From assembly GCA_026125795.1 (NCBI GenBank), contig JAHCKM010000001.1, positions 124,001 through 188,000 of the forward strand: DNA of 64,000 nt, in the 5' to 3' direction. Shown piece after piece: positions 17,641 to 27,174 of this stretch. The position numbers and the translations under genes were made by a program. This DNA comes from Burkholderiaceae bacterium (GTDB lineage Bacteria > Pseudomonadota > Gammaproteobacteria > Burkholderiales > Burkholderiaceae_C). The stretch's first letter is position 1; each line of letters starts with the position of its first letter. The notes under the pieces are model-generated. The model ran no database searches. It was not told the DNA's origin and was given only the letters and a program-made list of their open reading frames with translations.

Positions 17641-18337
17641 GCCGTCCCGCCTTGCGCGGTCGCGTCAAGCGCTTCGACTCGAGCTTCTGCAGTGCCTTCA
17701 ATGCGGCCAGCTGCGCCATCAGGTGATCGTGCATCGCGCGTTCGGCGCGCACGGCGTCGCGCTGCTCGATGGCGTCGATCAGGACGCGGTGCTCGTTGAT
17801 CGACGCGTCGATGCGCCCGGGCAGCGCCAGCTGCCGGCCGCGCCACAGGCGCACGAACTTGCGAAGGTCGCCGGTCACGCGGTCGAGCCAGCGGTTGTCG
17901 GCCAGCGCCTGCACGCGGCTGTGGAACGCGTGATTGGCGGCGTAGTAGCCGTCGACGTGGCGTGTGCCGGCCTGGCGCTCGAGCTGCTCGTGCAGGCGCC
18001 GCAGCTCGGCGATATCGTCATCGCCGGCCTTGCGCACGGCCTCGTAGGCGCAGCGGCCCTCGAGCAGCGCCATCACCGGCAGCAGCGCCTCGGCGTCGGC
18101 ATCGGTCATCTCGATCACCCGGCAGCCGCGCCGCGGCACCAGCTCCACCAGGCCCTCGGCAGCCAGCACCTTCAGCGCCTCGCGCAGCGGCGTGCGGCTG
18201 ATCTGCCAGCGCGCGGCGAGCGCCTTCTCGTCGATGTGGTCGCCGGGCTTGAGCTCACGCTCGAACACCATCGCGCGCAGCCGGGCCGCGACGCCGTCGT
18301 GCATCGACGTACCGTGCAGGGGGATCGGATCGACCAT
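17630..18337 (-). CDS. GntR-family regulator (FCD type), probable malonate regulator
   Basis: 235 aa. N-terminal winged helix (DEKALAARWQISRTPLREALKVLAAEGLVELVPRRG, in blocks) and an all-helical FCD ligand domain. This type represses catabolic operons and releases on binding the acid or CoA ester. First gene of the malonate cluster, overlapping the decarboxylase gene. The divergent promoter to TRAP-2 holds an 18-bp palindrome at 18354-18371 whose core CGTAATTAC resembles FadR/GntR operators and loosely the MatR site of rhizobia. By position it may control both directions. Confidence 0.88.
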   Translation of the reverse strand: MVDPIPLHGTSMHDGVAARLRAMVFERELKPGDHIDEKALAARWQISRTPLREALKVLAAEGLVELVPRRGCRVIEMTDADAEALLPVMALLEGRCAYEAVRKAGDDDIAELRRLHEQLERQAGTRHVDGYYAANHAFHSRVQALADNRWLDRVTGDLRKFVRLWRGRQLALPGRIDASINEHRVLIDAIEQRDAVRAERAMHDHLMAQLAALKALQKLESKRLTRPRKAGRRAG

Positions 18338-18353
18338 GGTATCTCCGGGTCAC

Positions 18354-18371
18354 TGTAATCTCGTAATTACA
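18354..18371. promoter_or_regulatory. palindromic operator in the GntR / TRAP-2 divergent promoter
   Basis: TGTAATCTCGTAATTACA: perfect 6-bp arms TGTAAT/ATTACA around CTCGTA, with an inner GTAATTAC palindrome, 17 bp before the GntR start. It is AT-rich in a GC-rich setting. Position and form fit binding by the adjacent GntR protein. Confidence 0.6.
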
Positions 18372-18534
18372 TAATCGCAAGACTGGGGTTTTCCGGGGTC
18401 CGACGCCGCTGCGTCATCGCTAGAGTTGGACACAGATCACCGATGCCGCTTCGCGCGTGTGCGACACGCCGGCACGGCGCACCGCCGCCACGTCGCGCCC
18501 GCCACGGGCGCCGCTATCACACCAGGAGACTGCC

Positions 18535-19539
18535 GTGACTCACCGCCGATGGATCCGACTTGCTTCGTGCTTGCTGGCCGCCGCCGCGCCCTGGGGTGCG
18601 GCGCTGGCCGACAACGTGTCGCTGAAGGCGTCGCACCAGTTTCCGGGCGGCAAAGGTGACGTGCGCGACGAGATGGTGCAGATCATCGCGCGCGAGGTCG
18701 CGGCCGCCAAGGTCGGGCTCGAGATCAAGGTCTACCCGGGCTCGAGCCTGGTGAAGGCGCAGGAGCAGTGGAAGGCGATGCAGACCGGGCAGATCGACAT
18801 GACGTCGTTTCCGCTGGACTATGCCTCGGGCTTCCATCCGCAGTTCGGCGCCACGCTGATGCCGGGGCTGGTGCGCAACCACGAGCACGCGCAGCGCATC
18901 AACAACTCGCCGTTCATGAAGGACATCAAGGCCATCATCGAGCAGGGTGGCGTGCATGTGCTGGCCGACGCCTGGCTCGCCGGCGCGTTCGGCGCCAAGG
19001 ACAAGTGCATCCGCAAGCCCGAGGATGCCGCCGGCCTGAAGGTGCGCTCGGCCGGCTCGACCTTCGCGCAGATGTGGGCCGGCGCCGGCGCATCGATCGT
19101 CTCGATCCCTTCCAACGAGGTCTACAACGCGCTGCAGCAGGGCGTGGCGCAGGCCACCGACACCTCGTCGGGCAGCTTCGTGTCGTTCCGGCTGTACGAG
19201 CAACTCAAGTGCCTCACGGCGCCCGGCGACAACGCGCTGTGGTTCATGTACGAGCCGGTGCTGATCTCCAAGAAGAGCTGGGACAAGCTCAATGACGCGC
19301 AGAAGAAGGCGCTCACCGCCGCGTCGAAGAAAGCCGAGGCGTATTTCAACGCCGAGTCGAAGAAGCTCGACGACAAGATGGTCGAGACCTACAAGAGCAA
19401 CAAGGTCGAGGTGGTCTCGCTCAGTGACGCCGAGGCCGACGCCTGGCGTGCGGTGGCCCAGAAGACCTCGTACAAGGAGTTCGCCGAGAAGGTGCCTGGC
19501 GGCAAGGAGCTGATCGAGAAGGCACTGAGTGTCAAGTGA
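18535..19539 (+). CDS. dctP: TRAP transporter substrate-binding protein (DctP), system 2
   Basis: 334 aa from the GTG at 18535, chosen because AGGAGA lies six bases upstream and a signal peptide follows (THRRWIRLASCLLAAAAPWGAALA). DctP features: VSLKASHQFPGGKGD, KVYPGSSLVKAQEQWKAMQ, the strand AAGLKVRSAGSTFAQMWAG and SIVSIPSNEVYNALQQGVAQ. First gene of a four-gene operon (dctP, dctQ, dctM, sigma-54 activator) divergent from the malonate cluster. Confidence 0.88.
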   Translation: MTHRRWIRLASCLLAAAAPWGAALADNVSLKASHQFPGGKGDVRDEMVQIIAREVAAAKVGLEIKVYPGSSLVKAQEQWKAMQTGQIDMTSFPLDYASGFHPQFGATLMPGLVRNHEHAQRINNSPFMKDIKAIIEQGGVHVLADAWLAGAFGAKDKCIRKPEDAAGLKVRSAGSTFAQMWAGAGASIVSIPSNEVYNALQQGVAQATDTSSGSFVSFRLYEQLKCLTAPGDNALWFMYEPVLISKKSWDKLNDAQKKALTAASKKAEAYFNAESKKLDDKMVETYKSNKVEVVSLSDAEADAWRAVAQKTSYKEFAEKVPGGKELIEKALSVK

Positions 19540-20068
19540 AGCCGGCGCCGCGCCGCGCTGGGTGGCGGCGGTGCATGCGACATCGCGCGCGTTCGGGGTC
19601 GCGGCAGCAGGGCTGATCCTGCTTTCGGTGGCGGTGATCTGCCACATGGTGTTCGTGCGTGCGGTGCTCGGCGAGTCGTCGATCTGGCAGACCGAGTTCA
19701 CCACCTTCGCGCTGATCGCAGCCACGTTTCTCGGCGCGCCCTATATCGCGCTGACACGCGGCCACGTGTGCGTCGACGTCGTGCCGCTGATGGTGTCGCC
19801 GCGTGCGCGCCGCTGGCTGAGCCTGGGCGGCACGCTGCTGGCGGCGGTGTTCTGCGCACTGTTCCTCTATGCCGCGCTGCCGTGGTGGCTGGAGGCCTGG
19901 CATTCCGGGCATACCACGCCGTCGATCTGGCGCGCGCGGCTGTGGATCGCCACCCTCGCGGTGCCGGCCGGACTGACTCTGCTGTGCCTGCAGTTCGCGG
20001 CCGACCTTTGGATGGTGTGGAGCGGACGCGAGCAGCCGTTTGCCACGCCGGCGCCGGGAGCCAAGTGA
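19529..20068 (+). CDS. dctQ: TRAP transporter small permease (DctQ), system 2
   Basis: 179 aa from a GTG that lies inside the dctP end (11-bp overlap). Four hydrophobic helices with the DctQ mark SIWQTEFTTFALIAATFLGAP and TRGHVCVDVVP. Forms the membrane complex with the DctM encoded 34 bp downstream. Confidence 0.87.
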   Translation: MSSEAGAAPRWVAAVHATSRAFGVAAAGLILLSVAVICHMVFVRAVLGESSIWQTEFTTFALIAATFLGAPYIALTRGHVCVDVVPLMVSPRARRWLSLGGTLLAAVFCALFLYAALPWWLEAWHSGHTTPSIWRARLWIATLAVPAGLTLLCLQFAADLWMVWSGREQPFATPAPGAK

Positions 20069-20102
20069 ACGCTGCCCGGCGCCCGGCGCGGAGGCTCGCC
20101 CG

Positions 20103-21410
20103 GTGAGCCCGCTGGCGATCGGCGTATTGATCTTCGTCGTCACCACGCTGGTGCTGGCCACCGGCATGCCGATCGCGTTCGGGCTCGGCGCGGTGGCGCT
20201 GGCGTTCATGCTCGCCTTCGACGGCTGGAGCAGCGTGCACTTCGTGCCCGAGACGGTGTTCGCCGGCCTGAACGACTTCACGCTGGTCTCGCTGCCCATG
20301 TTCATCATCATGGGCGCGGCGGTGGCGTCGTCGCGTGCCGGCAGCGACCTCTACGAGGCGCTGGCGCGCTGGCTGCACCGCGTGCCGGGCTCGCTGGTGA
20401 TCTCCAACATCGGCGCCTGCGCGCTGTTCTCGGCCCTCACGGGCTCGTCGCCGGCCACGTGCGCGGCGATCGGCAAGATGGGCATCCCCGAGATGCGCAG
20501 ACGCGGCTACGACGCCGACCTCGCCACCGGCGCGATCGCCGCCGGCGGCACGCTGGGCATCCTGATCCCGCCGAGCATCACGATGATCCTGTACGGCATT
20601 GCGTCGGAGACGTCGATCGGCCGCCTGTTCATCGCCGGCATCCTGCCCGGTCTGATGCTGACGGGGCTGTTCATGCTGTGGGCGCTGTTCCTGAGTTGGA
20701 AGCGCGGCACCCGGCTGGTGGACGCCGGTCGCATCTACTCGCTGCGCGAGAAGCTCGAGCTGATGCCGCGGCTGCTGCCGTTCGTCGCGGTGATCGTCGG
20801 CGTGGTCTACGCGCTGTACGGCGGCATCGCCACGCCGTCGGAGGCCGCAGGCATCGGCGCGGCGCTGTGCCTGGCCATGGTGATGGTGCTGTACCGGGTG
20901 TGGCGGCCTGCCCAGCTGTGGGCGATCCTGCGCGATGCGCTGCGCGAATCGGGCATGCTGATGCTGATCATCGGCGCGTCGATCCTGTTCGGCTACATGA
21001 TGTCGTCGCTGCAGGTCACGCAGGCGGTGGCCGGCTCGATCGGCGAGATGCACGCCAACAAATGGGTGGTGCTGTTCGCGATCAACCTGCTGCTGCTCGT
21101 GGCCGGCTGCTTCCTGCCGCCGGCGGCGATCATCCTGATGACCACGCCGATCCTGCTGCCGGTGATCACCGCCGCTGGCTTCGACCCGATCTGGTTCGGC
21201 GTGGTGCTGACCATCAACATGGAGCTCGGCCTGATCACCCCGCCGGTTGGGCTGAACCTGTTCGTGATCAACGGCATCACGCCCGATATCAGCCTGCCCA
21301 CCATCCTGAAGGGCGCATTCCCCTTCATGATGTGCATGGTGCTGTCGATCGTGATCCTGTGCGTGTTTCCCGAGATCGCGACCTGGCTGCCGGCCAAGCT
21401 GATGGGGTGA
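20103..21410 (+). CDS. dctM: TRAP transporter large permease (DctM), system 2
   Basis: 435 aa from the GTG at 20103, with GGAGG ten bases upstream and a typical DctM N terminus ([20 protein letters not shown]). Family motifs: [59 protein letters not shown]. About 12 membrane segments. Four bases separate it from the next gene, so the regulator is co-expressed. Confidence 0.9.
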   Translation: MSPLAIGVLIFVVTTLVLATGMPIAFGLGAVALAFMLAFDGWSSVHFVPETVFAGLNDFTLVSLPMFIIMGAAVASSRAGSDLYEALARWLHRVPGSLVISNIGACALFSALTGSSPATCAAIGKMGIPEMRRRGYDADLATGAIAAGGTLGILIPPSITMILYGIASETSIGRLFIAGILPGLMLTGLFMLWALFLSWKRGTRLVDAGRIYSLREKLELMPRLLPFVAVIVGVVYALYGGIATPSEAAGIGAALCLAMVMVLYRVWRPAQLWAILRDALRESGMLMLIIGASILFGYMMSSLQVTQAVAGSIGEMHANKWVVLFAINLLLLVAGCFLPPAAIILMTTPILLPVITAAGFDPIWFGVVLTINMELGLITPPVGLNLFVINGITPDISLPTILKGAFPFMMCMVLSIVILCVFPEIATWLPAKLMG

Positions 21411-21414
21411 CCCG

Positions 21415-22893
<1,479 letters not shown>

Positions 22894-22951
22894 GCACGGC
22901 AGTGCCGTCGCGGCAGCACCGCTCGAGCCATGCCGAGCTGAAGTCAGCCCC

Positions 22952-23848
22952 TCAACGCGGCACGATCTTCACGTTGGCCAGCTTCTCCTGAGCCTCCACC
23001 AGCGACGGCACGAGCTTGTTGCCGAAGCCCAGCGCACAGGCCAGCGTGAGCGACTGGTGCGTGGCCTCGCCCATCACCGTGGGCACGCCGAGGCTCTCGG
23101 CCATGTGGGTGTAGTAGCGCACGTCCTTGCGCGCATTGTTGAGCTCGAACTTCATGCCGTCGAGCGTGCCGTCGAGCGTCTTGCTCATGACCTGGAACAG
23201 GCCGGAGTTCACCAGGCCTGCCGACACCAGCGCCACCAGCTTCTTCAGATCGACGCCGGCGCGCTGGCCGACGGCGAAAGCCTCGGCGATCGCGTTGCAC
23301 TGCGCCTGTGCGATGAAGTTGTTCAGCAGCTTGATGATGTGCCCCGCGCCGGGCCCGCCGACGTGGAAGATGTTCTCGGCGAAGCATTTCAACAGCGGCT
23401 CGATGCGCGCAAAGTCTTCCGCGCTCGCGCCCACCATCACGTTGAGCTTGCCGGCCTCGGCCTCCACCGGCGTGCGCGCCAGCGGTGCGTCGATGAAGCT
23501 GACGCCTTTGGCGGCACAGAGTTCGCGCATGCGGGTGGTGGAGTCGGGCTCGCTGGTCGAGGTGTCGACGATGACCAGGCCCTTGCGGGCCCCGGCCAGC
23601 AGCCCGTTGGGGCCTGCGACCACCTCTTCGACCTGAGGCGAGCCGGTGACGCACAGGAACACCACGCCGCACTCGCGCGCCATCGCGGCCGGATCGGGCA
23701 GCTCTTTCGCGCCCGCGGCCAGCAGATCGGCCACGCGCTCGCGCTTGCGAAACGCGGTGATCGCCAGCGGGTGGCCCTTGGCCTTGAGGTTCTTGGCCAT
23801 GCCGTGGCCCATGAGGCCCGATGCGCCGATGAAGCCGATGGTCTCCAT
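22952..23848 (-). CDS. NAD(P)-dependent beta-hydroxyacid dehydrogenase (3-hydroxyisobutyrate dehydrogenase family)
   Basis: 298 aa with a good ribosome-binding site (AAGGAG). Rossmann start GFIGASGLMGHGMAKNL, catalytic Lys173 in GAGHIIKLLNNF. The substrate loop reads DAPLARTPVEAEAGKL instead of the usual SGG form of HIBDH and tartronate-semialdehyde reductase, so substrate preference may differ. Last gene of the TRAP-3 operon, downstream of dctM by 39 bp. The transporter presumably imports a hydroxy acid that this enzyme oxidises, or a precursor of it. Confidence 0.85.
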   Translation of the reverse strand: METIGFIGASGLMGHGMAKNLKAKGHPLAITAFRKRERVADLLAAGAKELPDPAAMARECGVVFLCVTGSPQVEEVVAGPNGLLAGARKGLVIVDTSTSEPDSTTRMRELCAAKGVSFIDAPLARTPVEAEAGKLNVMVGASAEDFARIEPLLKCFAENIFHVGGPGAGHIIKLLNNFIAQAQCNAIAEAFAVGQRAGVDLKKLVALVSAGLVNSGLFQVMSKTLDGTLDGMKFELNNARKDVRYYTHMAESLGVPTVMGEATHQSLTLACALGFGNKLVPSLVEAQEKLANVKIVPR

Positions 23849-23887
23849 GTGTGCAACTCCTTCGAGCAGTGAGACGGGAACGAAGCG

Positions 23888-25204
23888 TCAGAGTGTGCCG
23901 GGCGGGAACAGCCGAGGCAGGAACAGTGGGATGTTGGGCCACATGATGATCGCCGCCAGGACGAGCAACATCGGCGCCAGGAAGATCAGCGTGTCCTTCA
24001 GGGCGTCGATCAGGCGGATCCGGGCCACCGCGCAGGCCACCATCAGGCACAAGCCGTACGGCGGCGTGACGAGCCCGAACGCCAGCGCCACGATGCCGAC
24101 GATCGCAAAGTGCACCGGGTCCATGCCGACGCTTTGCGCCAGCGGCTGCAGGATGGTGCCGACGATGATGATCGCGGGTATCGCGTCGAGGAAGCAGCCC
24201 ACCACCAGGAACACGCCGGCGATGAAGAATCCGGTGGTGGTCGGTCCCATGTCCCAGCTGGTCACGCCGGCCAGCAGCGCCTTGGGGATCTGGTAGTACG
24301 CCAGCAGCCAGCCGAACGCGCTCGCGGTGCCGACGCAGAAGAGTGTCACGCCGGCCAGCTTGCCGGTGTCGAGCAGCGCGCGGTGCAGGCCCTTCAGGCC
24401 CATTTCGCGGTAGATGAACAGGGTCAGCGCGCCGGCATACAGCACCGCGATCGCCGCCGACTCGGTGGCGGTGAACCAGCCGAACACCTTGCCGCCGACG
24501 ATGATGAACGGCGTCATCAGCGCGGGGATCGACACCAGCGCCGAGGAAAACACCTCGCGCAGCGTGGCGCGGGGATAGGTGGGATAGCCGCGCCGCCTGG
24601 CATAACCGTGCACGGTGGCCATCTGCGCCAGACCGATCAGCAGCCCGGGAATGATGCCGGCCAGCATCAGCGCGCCGATGCTCACCGTGAGCACGCCGCC
24701 CCACACGATCATCATGATCGATGGCGGGATGATCGCCGCCATCACCGCCGACACCGCGGTGACGGCCACCGAGAAGCTGAGGTCGTAGCCTTCCTTGGTC
24801 TGCGCCTCGATGAAGATCTTGCTCTGGCTCGCCGCGTCGGCGGTGGACGAGCCGGACACGCCGGCGAAGAAGATCGACAGCACGACGTTCACCTGCGCCA
24901 GCCCGCCGGGAAAGTGCCCCACCAGCGACCGCGAGAAGCGCACCAGCCGGTCGGTGATGCCGCCCACATTCATCAGGTTGGCGGTGAGCAGGAAGAACGG
25001 CACCGCCAGCAGGATGAACGAGTTGAACGCGTTGAAGGTCTCCTGCACCAGGCCCTGTGCGTCCAGGCGCGGTTCGATGAGATACATCGGCACGCAGGCC
25101 AGCCCGAGCGCGAAGGCCACCGGCACCCGAAGCAGCATCAGCGCGAAGAAGATGCCGAACAGGATCAGCGCCGCCATGCCGGGGCTGAGCGCGCCGCCGG
25201 TCAT
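23888..25204 (-). CDS. dctM: TRAP transporter large permease (DctM), system 3
   Basis: 438 aa from the ATG at 25204, which overlaps the dctQ stop (ATGA). DctM motifs: FFAGVSGSSTADAASQSKIF, AIIPPSIMMIVWGGVLTVSIG and GLVTPPYGLCLMVACAVARI. About 12 hydrophobic segments. Confidence 0.92.
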   Translation of the reverse strand: MTGGALSPGMAALILFGIFFALMLLRVPVAFALGLACVPMYLIEPRLDAQGLVQETFNAFNSFILLAVPFFLLTANLMNVGGITDRLVRFSRSLVGHFPGGLAQVNVVLSIFFAGVSGSSTADAASQSKIFIEAQTKEGYDLSFSVAVTAVSAVMAAIIPPSIMMIVWGGVLTVSIGALMLAGIIPGLLIGLAQMATVHGYARRRGYPTYPRATLREVFSSALVSIPALMTPFIIVGGKVFGWFTATESAAIAVLYAGALTLFIYREMGLKGLHRALLDTGKLAGVTLFCVGTASAFGWLLAYYQIPKALLAGVTSWDMGPTTTGFFIAGVFLVVGCFLDAIPAIIIVGTILQPLAQSVGMDPVHFAIVGIVALAFGLVTPPYGLCLMVACAVARIRLIDALKDTLIFLAPMLLVLAAIIMWPNIPLFLPRLFPPGTL

Positions 25205-25713
25205 GCGGACTGCTCCGATCCGGCCGCGCTGCCGCGCCCGAGCAGCACGCGCAGCGCTTCTGCCATGTGCTCGCCCTGGAACACCAGCCACGTGAGGCCG
25301 GTGACCGGCCAGGCCACGTGGATCATCCACAGCGGCAGTTCGGCCAGCTCGGACAGGCGCTTCCACGCAAAGGCGGTGAACAAATAGCCGCCCCACACAA
25401 ACACCAGCGCGAAGGCCAGGATGCCGAGACCGGAAACGATGCGCACCGCCGCGTTGGCGCGCGGGCCGAGCCGCGGCCACACGTCGACCTCGAAGTGCGT
25501 GGCATCGCGCACGCCGACCATGGCGCCGATCATCACCATCCAGACGAAGAGAAAGCGCGCCATCTCCTCGGTCCAGATGTAGCTGGGAATCAGCTCGGTG
25601 TAGCGCGAGAAGATCTGCAGTGACACCGGCACGATGATGATCGCCACCGAGGCCACCAGCAGCCACGACAACAGCCGGCTGTAGGCAGCCGTCAAGCGCT
25701 TGTAGAGATGCAT
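25201..25713 (-). CDS. dctQ: TRAP transporter small permease (DctQ), system 3
   Basis: 170 aa. Hallmark IPSYIWTEEMARFLFVWMVM (W-TEE) and DATHFEVDVWP, four membrane helices. Translationally coupled to dctM by a four-base overlap. Separated from its receptor gene dctP (upstream on this strand) by 168 bp filled with a mosaic repeat. Confidence 0.9.
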   Translation of the reverse strand: MHLYKRLTAAYSRLLSWLLVASVAIIIVPVSLQIFSRYTELIPSYIWTEEMARFLFVWMVMIGAMVGVRDATHFEVDVWPRLGPRANAAVRIVSGLGILAFALVFVWGGYLFTAFAWKRLSELAELPLWMIHVAWPVTGLTWLVFQGEHMAEALRVLLGRGSAAGSEQSA

Positions 25714-25739
25714 TCGACGGAGACGAGGGATGCCAGCTT

Positions 25740-25885
25740 GTCTCGACGGCCTGCCGTCAGCAGGGAAGCGGCGCCACTCCAGTGGCGCCTCCCCCAGTGA
25801 ACGCCGCGGATCCGGCTTTGCCGGTCCGCCGGCGTTGCCCCCTCGAGGGGGAGGCGGCCGCCAGGCCGCATCGGGGGTGGGTCAT
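25740..25885. repeat. mosaic palindromic repeat between dctP and dctQ of system 3
   Basis: Holds a perfect inverted repeat with arms GGCGCCACT/AGTGGCGCC (25770-25789), a CCGGC-TTT-GCCGG hairpin (about 25811-25824), the palindrome CCCCCTCGAGGGGG (25838-25851) and a terminal module. The terminal 42 bp (25844-25885) match 34362-34403 in inverse orientation at 39 of 42 positions, and CCGGCTTTGCCGGTCCGC is also shared exactly. The element supplies the TGA stop of dctP. Confidence 0.85.
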
Positions 25886-26877
25886 TTCATCGCGTTGATC
25901 TTGTCGTAGATCGCATCGGCGCCGATCTCCTTGGCGTACGCCGCCATCACCGGATCGGCCAGCTTCTTCATCGGCTCGCGATCGGTGAACGGCACGCGCT
26001 TGAGCTTGCCGTCCTTCTCGAGCTTGTCGAGCTTGGCGGTGTCCTCTGAGCTCTCGATCTGGCGCCCGTGCGCGCCCGCCTCCTTGCCGGCCTTGACGAT
26101 CGCGTCCTGCAGATCCTTGGGCAGCTTGGCGAAAGTCTTGGTCGAGAAGCAGATCGGGCGGATCGTGATCGCATGCTGCGTCATCGACAGGTGCGGCGCC
26201 ACTTCGTAGAACTTCATCGCTTCGACGCCGGCGGCCTCATTCTCGCCGGCGGCGATCACGTTGTTCTGGATCGCGTTGTAGACCTCGTTGTAGGCGATCA
26301 CCGTCGGGCTCATGCCGATGGCGGCGAAGGTCTTGCTCCAGATCGGCGCGCCCTGCACACGCACTTTCAGGCCCTTCATCTCGGCCAGGTTGCGCACCGG
26401 CTTGTTGACGAAGATGTTGCGCGTGCCGCCGCCGGCATAGCCGATCAGCATCACCTCGGCGTTCTTGTTGACCTCGTCGGCCACCGGCTTGAGCAGGTCG
26501 GCGTCGAGTACCTTGTTCCAGTGCGCGAGGTCGCGGAACAGGAACGGCGCGTCGATGAACGGCGCCGCCTTGGAGAAGGTGCTCATGTGCGCCGGCGACA
26601 CGATGCCGTAGTCGACCGCCTTGCCCTGCGCCATGTACTCGAAGTACTGCTTCTCCAGCCCGAGTTCGCTGTTGCGGTGGAGCACGAACGTGATCGGCTT
26701 GCCGTAGTACTTCTTGACCAGCTCCTCGAAGCGCAGCAGCGCCTTGTTGAACGCGTGGTCGTCGTTGAACTGCACGGCGCCGTGCAGCGTGATCGCCTGC
26801 GCGTGCGCGGTGTGCACGAACGGCGCCGAGACGATCGGCGCTGCAGCGATCGACTGCAGCAGGGTTCTGCGCTTCAT
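25882..26877 (-). CDS. dctP: TRAP transporter substrate-binding protein (DctP), system 3
   Basis: 331 aa. Signal peptide KRRTLLQSIAAAPIVSAPFV, then DctP marks: VQFNDDHAFNKALLRFEELV, DYGIVSPAHMSTFSKAAPFID, and the conserved AEMKGLKVRVQGAPIWSKTF plus VIAYNEVYNAIQNNVIAAGE. The stop codon TGA lies in the terminal module of a mosaic repeat. First gene of the dctP-dctQ-dctM-dehydrogenase operon. Its promoter region is shared with the divergent liv/depolymerase operon. Confidence 0.9.
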   Translation of the reverse strand: MKRRTLLQSIAAAPIVSAPFVHTAHAQAITLHGAVQFNDDHAFNKALLRFEELVKKYYGKPITFVLHRNSELGLEKQYFEYMAQGKAVDYGIVSPAHMSTFSKAAPFIDAPFLFRDLAHWNKVLDADLLKPVADEVNKNAEVMLIGYAGGGTRNIFVNKPVRNLAEMKGLKVRVQGAPIWSKTFAAIGMSPTVIAYNEVYNAIQNNVIAAGENEAAGVEAMKFYEVAPHLSMTQHAITIRPICFSTKTFAKLPKDLQDAIVKAGKEAGAHGRQIESSEDTAKLDKLEKDGKLKRVPFTDREPMKKLADPVMAAYAKEIGADAIYDKINAMK

Positions 26878-26974
26878 GGGCTTGTCTCCTTCGTGTGGCG
26901 GGTTCGTTCAGACGACCCGAACCGATCGGCACGATAGACCGCAGTGACCGATTTCCAGCCAGGGACTCACCCGA

Positions 26975-26989
26975 AGTTGTCCGACAACT
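26975..26989. promoter_or_regulatory. palindrome upstream of the sigma-54-type promoter (candidate activator site)
   Basis: AGTTGTCCGACAACT: perfect 7-bp arms AGTTGTC/GACAACT with one central base. It lies about 108 bp upstream of the -24 element at 27084, the usual distance for an enhancer site of a sigma-54 activator. It is flanked by a wider GTGACC...GGTCAC inverted pair (about 26944 and 26990). Confidence 0.5.
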
Positions 26990-27082
26990 GGTCACGACCC
27001 GCGCCGAGGCGTTCGCGGGCGTGGGCCGATGCCCGCGCTCTTCCCTGGTGCGTCTCGGTGTTTCCCCGCGCTTTTGCCGTTC

Positions 27083-27098
27083 CGGCACGGTGCTTGCG
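27083..27098 (+). promoter_or_regulatory. sigma-54 (-24/-12) promoter of the liv/depolymerase operon
   Basis: CGGCACGGTGCTTGCG against the consensus TGGCACG-N4-TTGCW. The invariant GG (27084-27085) and GC (27096-27097) are separated by exactly ten bases. Transcription should start near 27109, about 65 bases before the binding-protein ATG. Two consensus edge positions differ. Confidence 0.6.
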
Positions 27099-27174
27099 GA
27101 CTGCTGGCTCGGCGGCGTTGCGCCACGCGGTGCACGCACGAGGGTTTGTTTCATAAGCACAGGCAGGAGACCGC

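Noticed and set aside
18440-18534. Possible sigma-54 promoter before TRAP-2 (CCGGCACGGCGCACCGCC)
   Set aside because: GG and GC are eleven bases apart, not ten, and the TTGC part is missing.
22896-22908. Small palindrome ACGGCAGTGCCGT between the sigma-54 activator and the dehydrogenase gene
   Set aside because: Short stem with no T-run; too weak to call a terminator.
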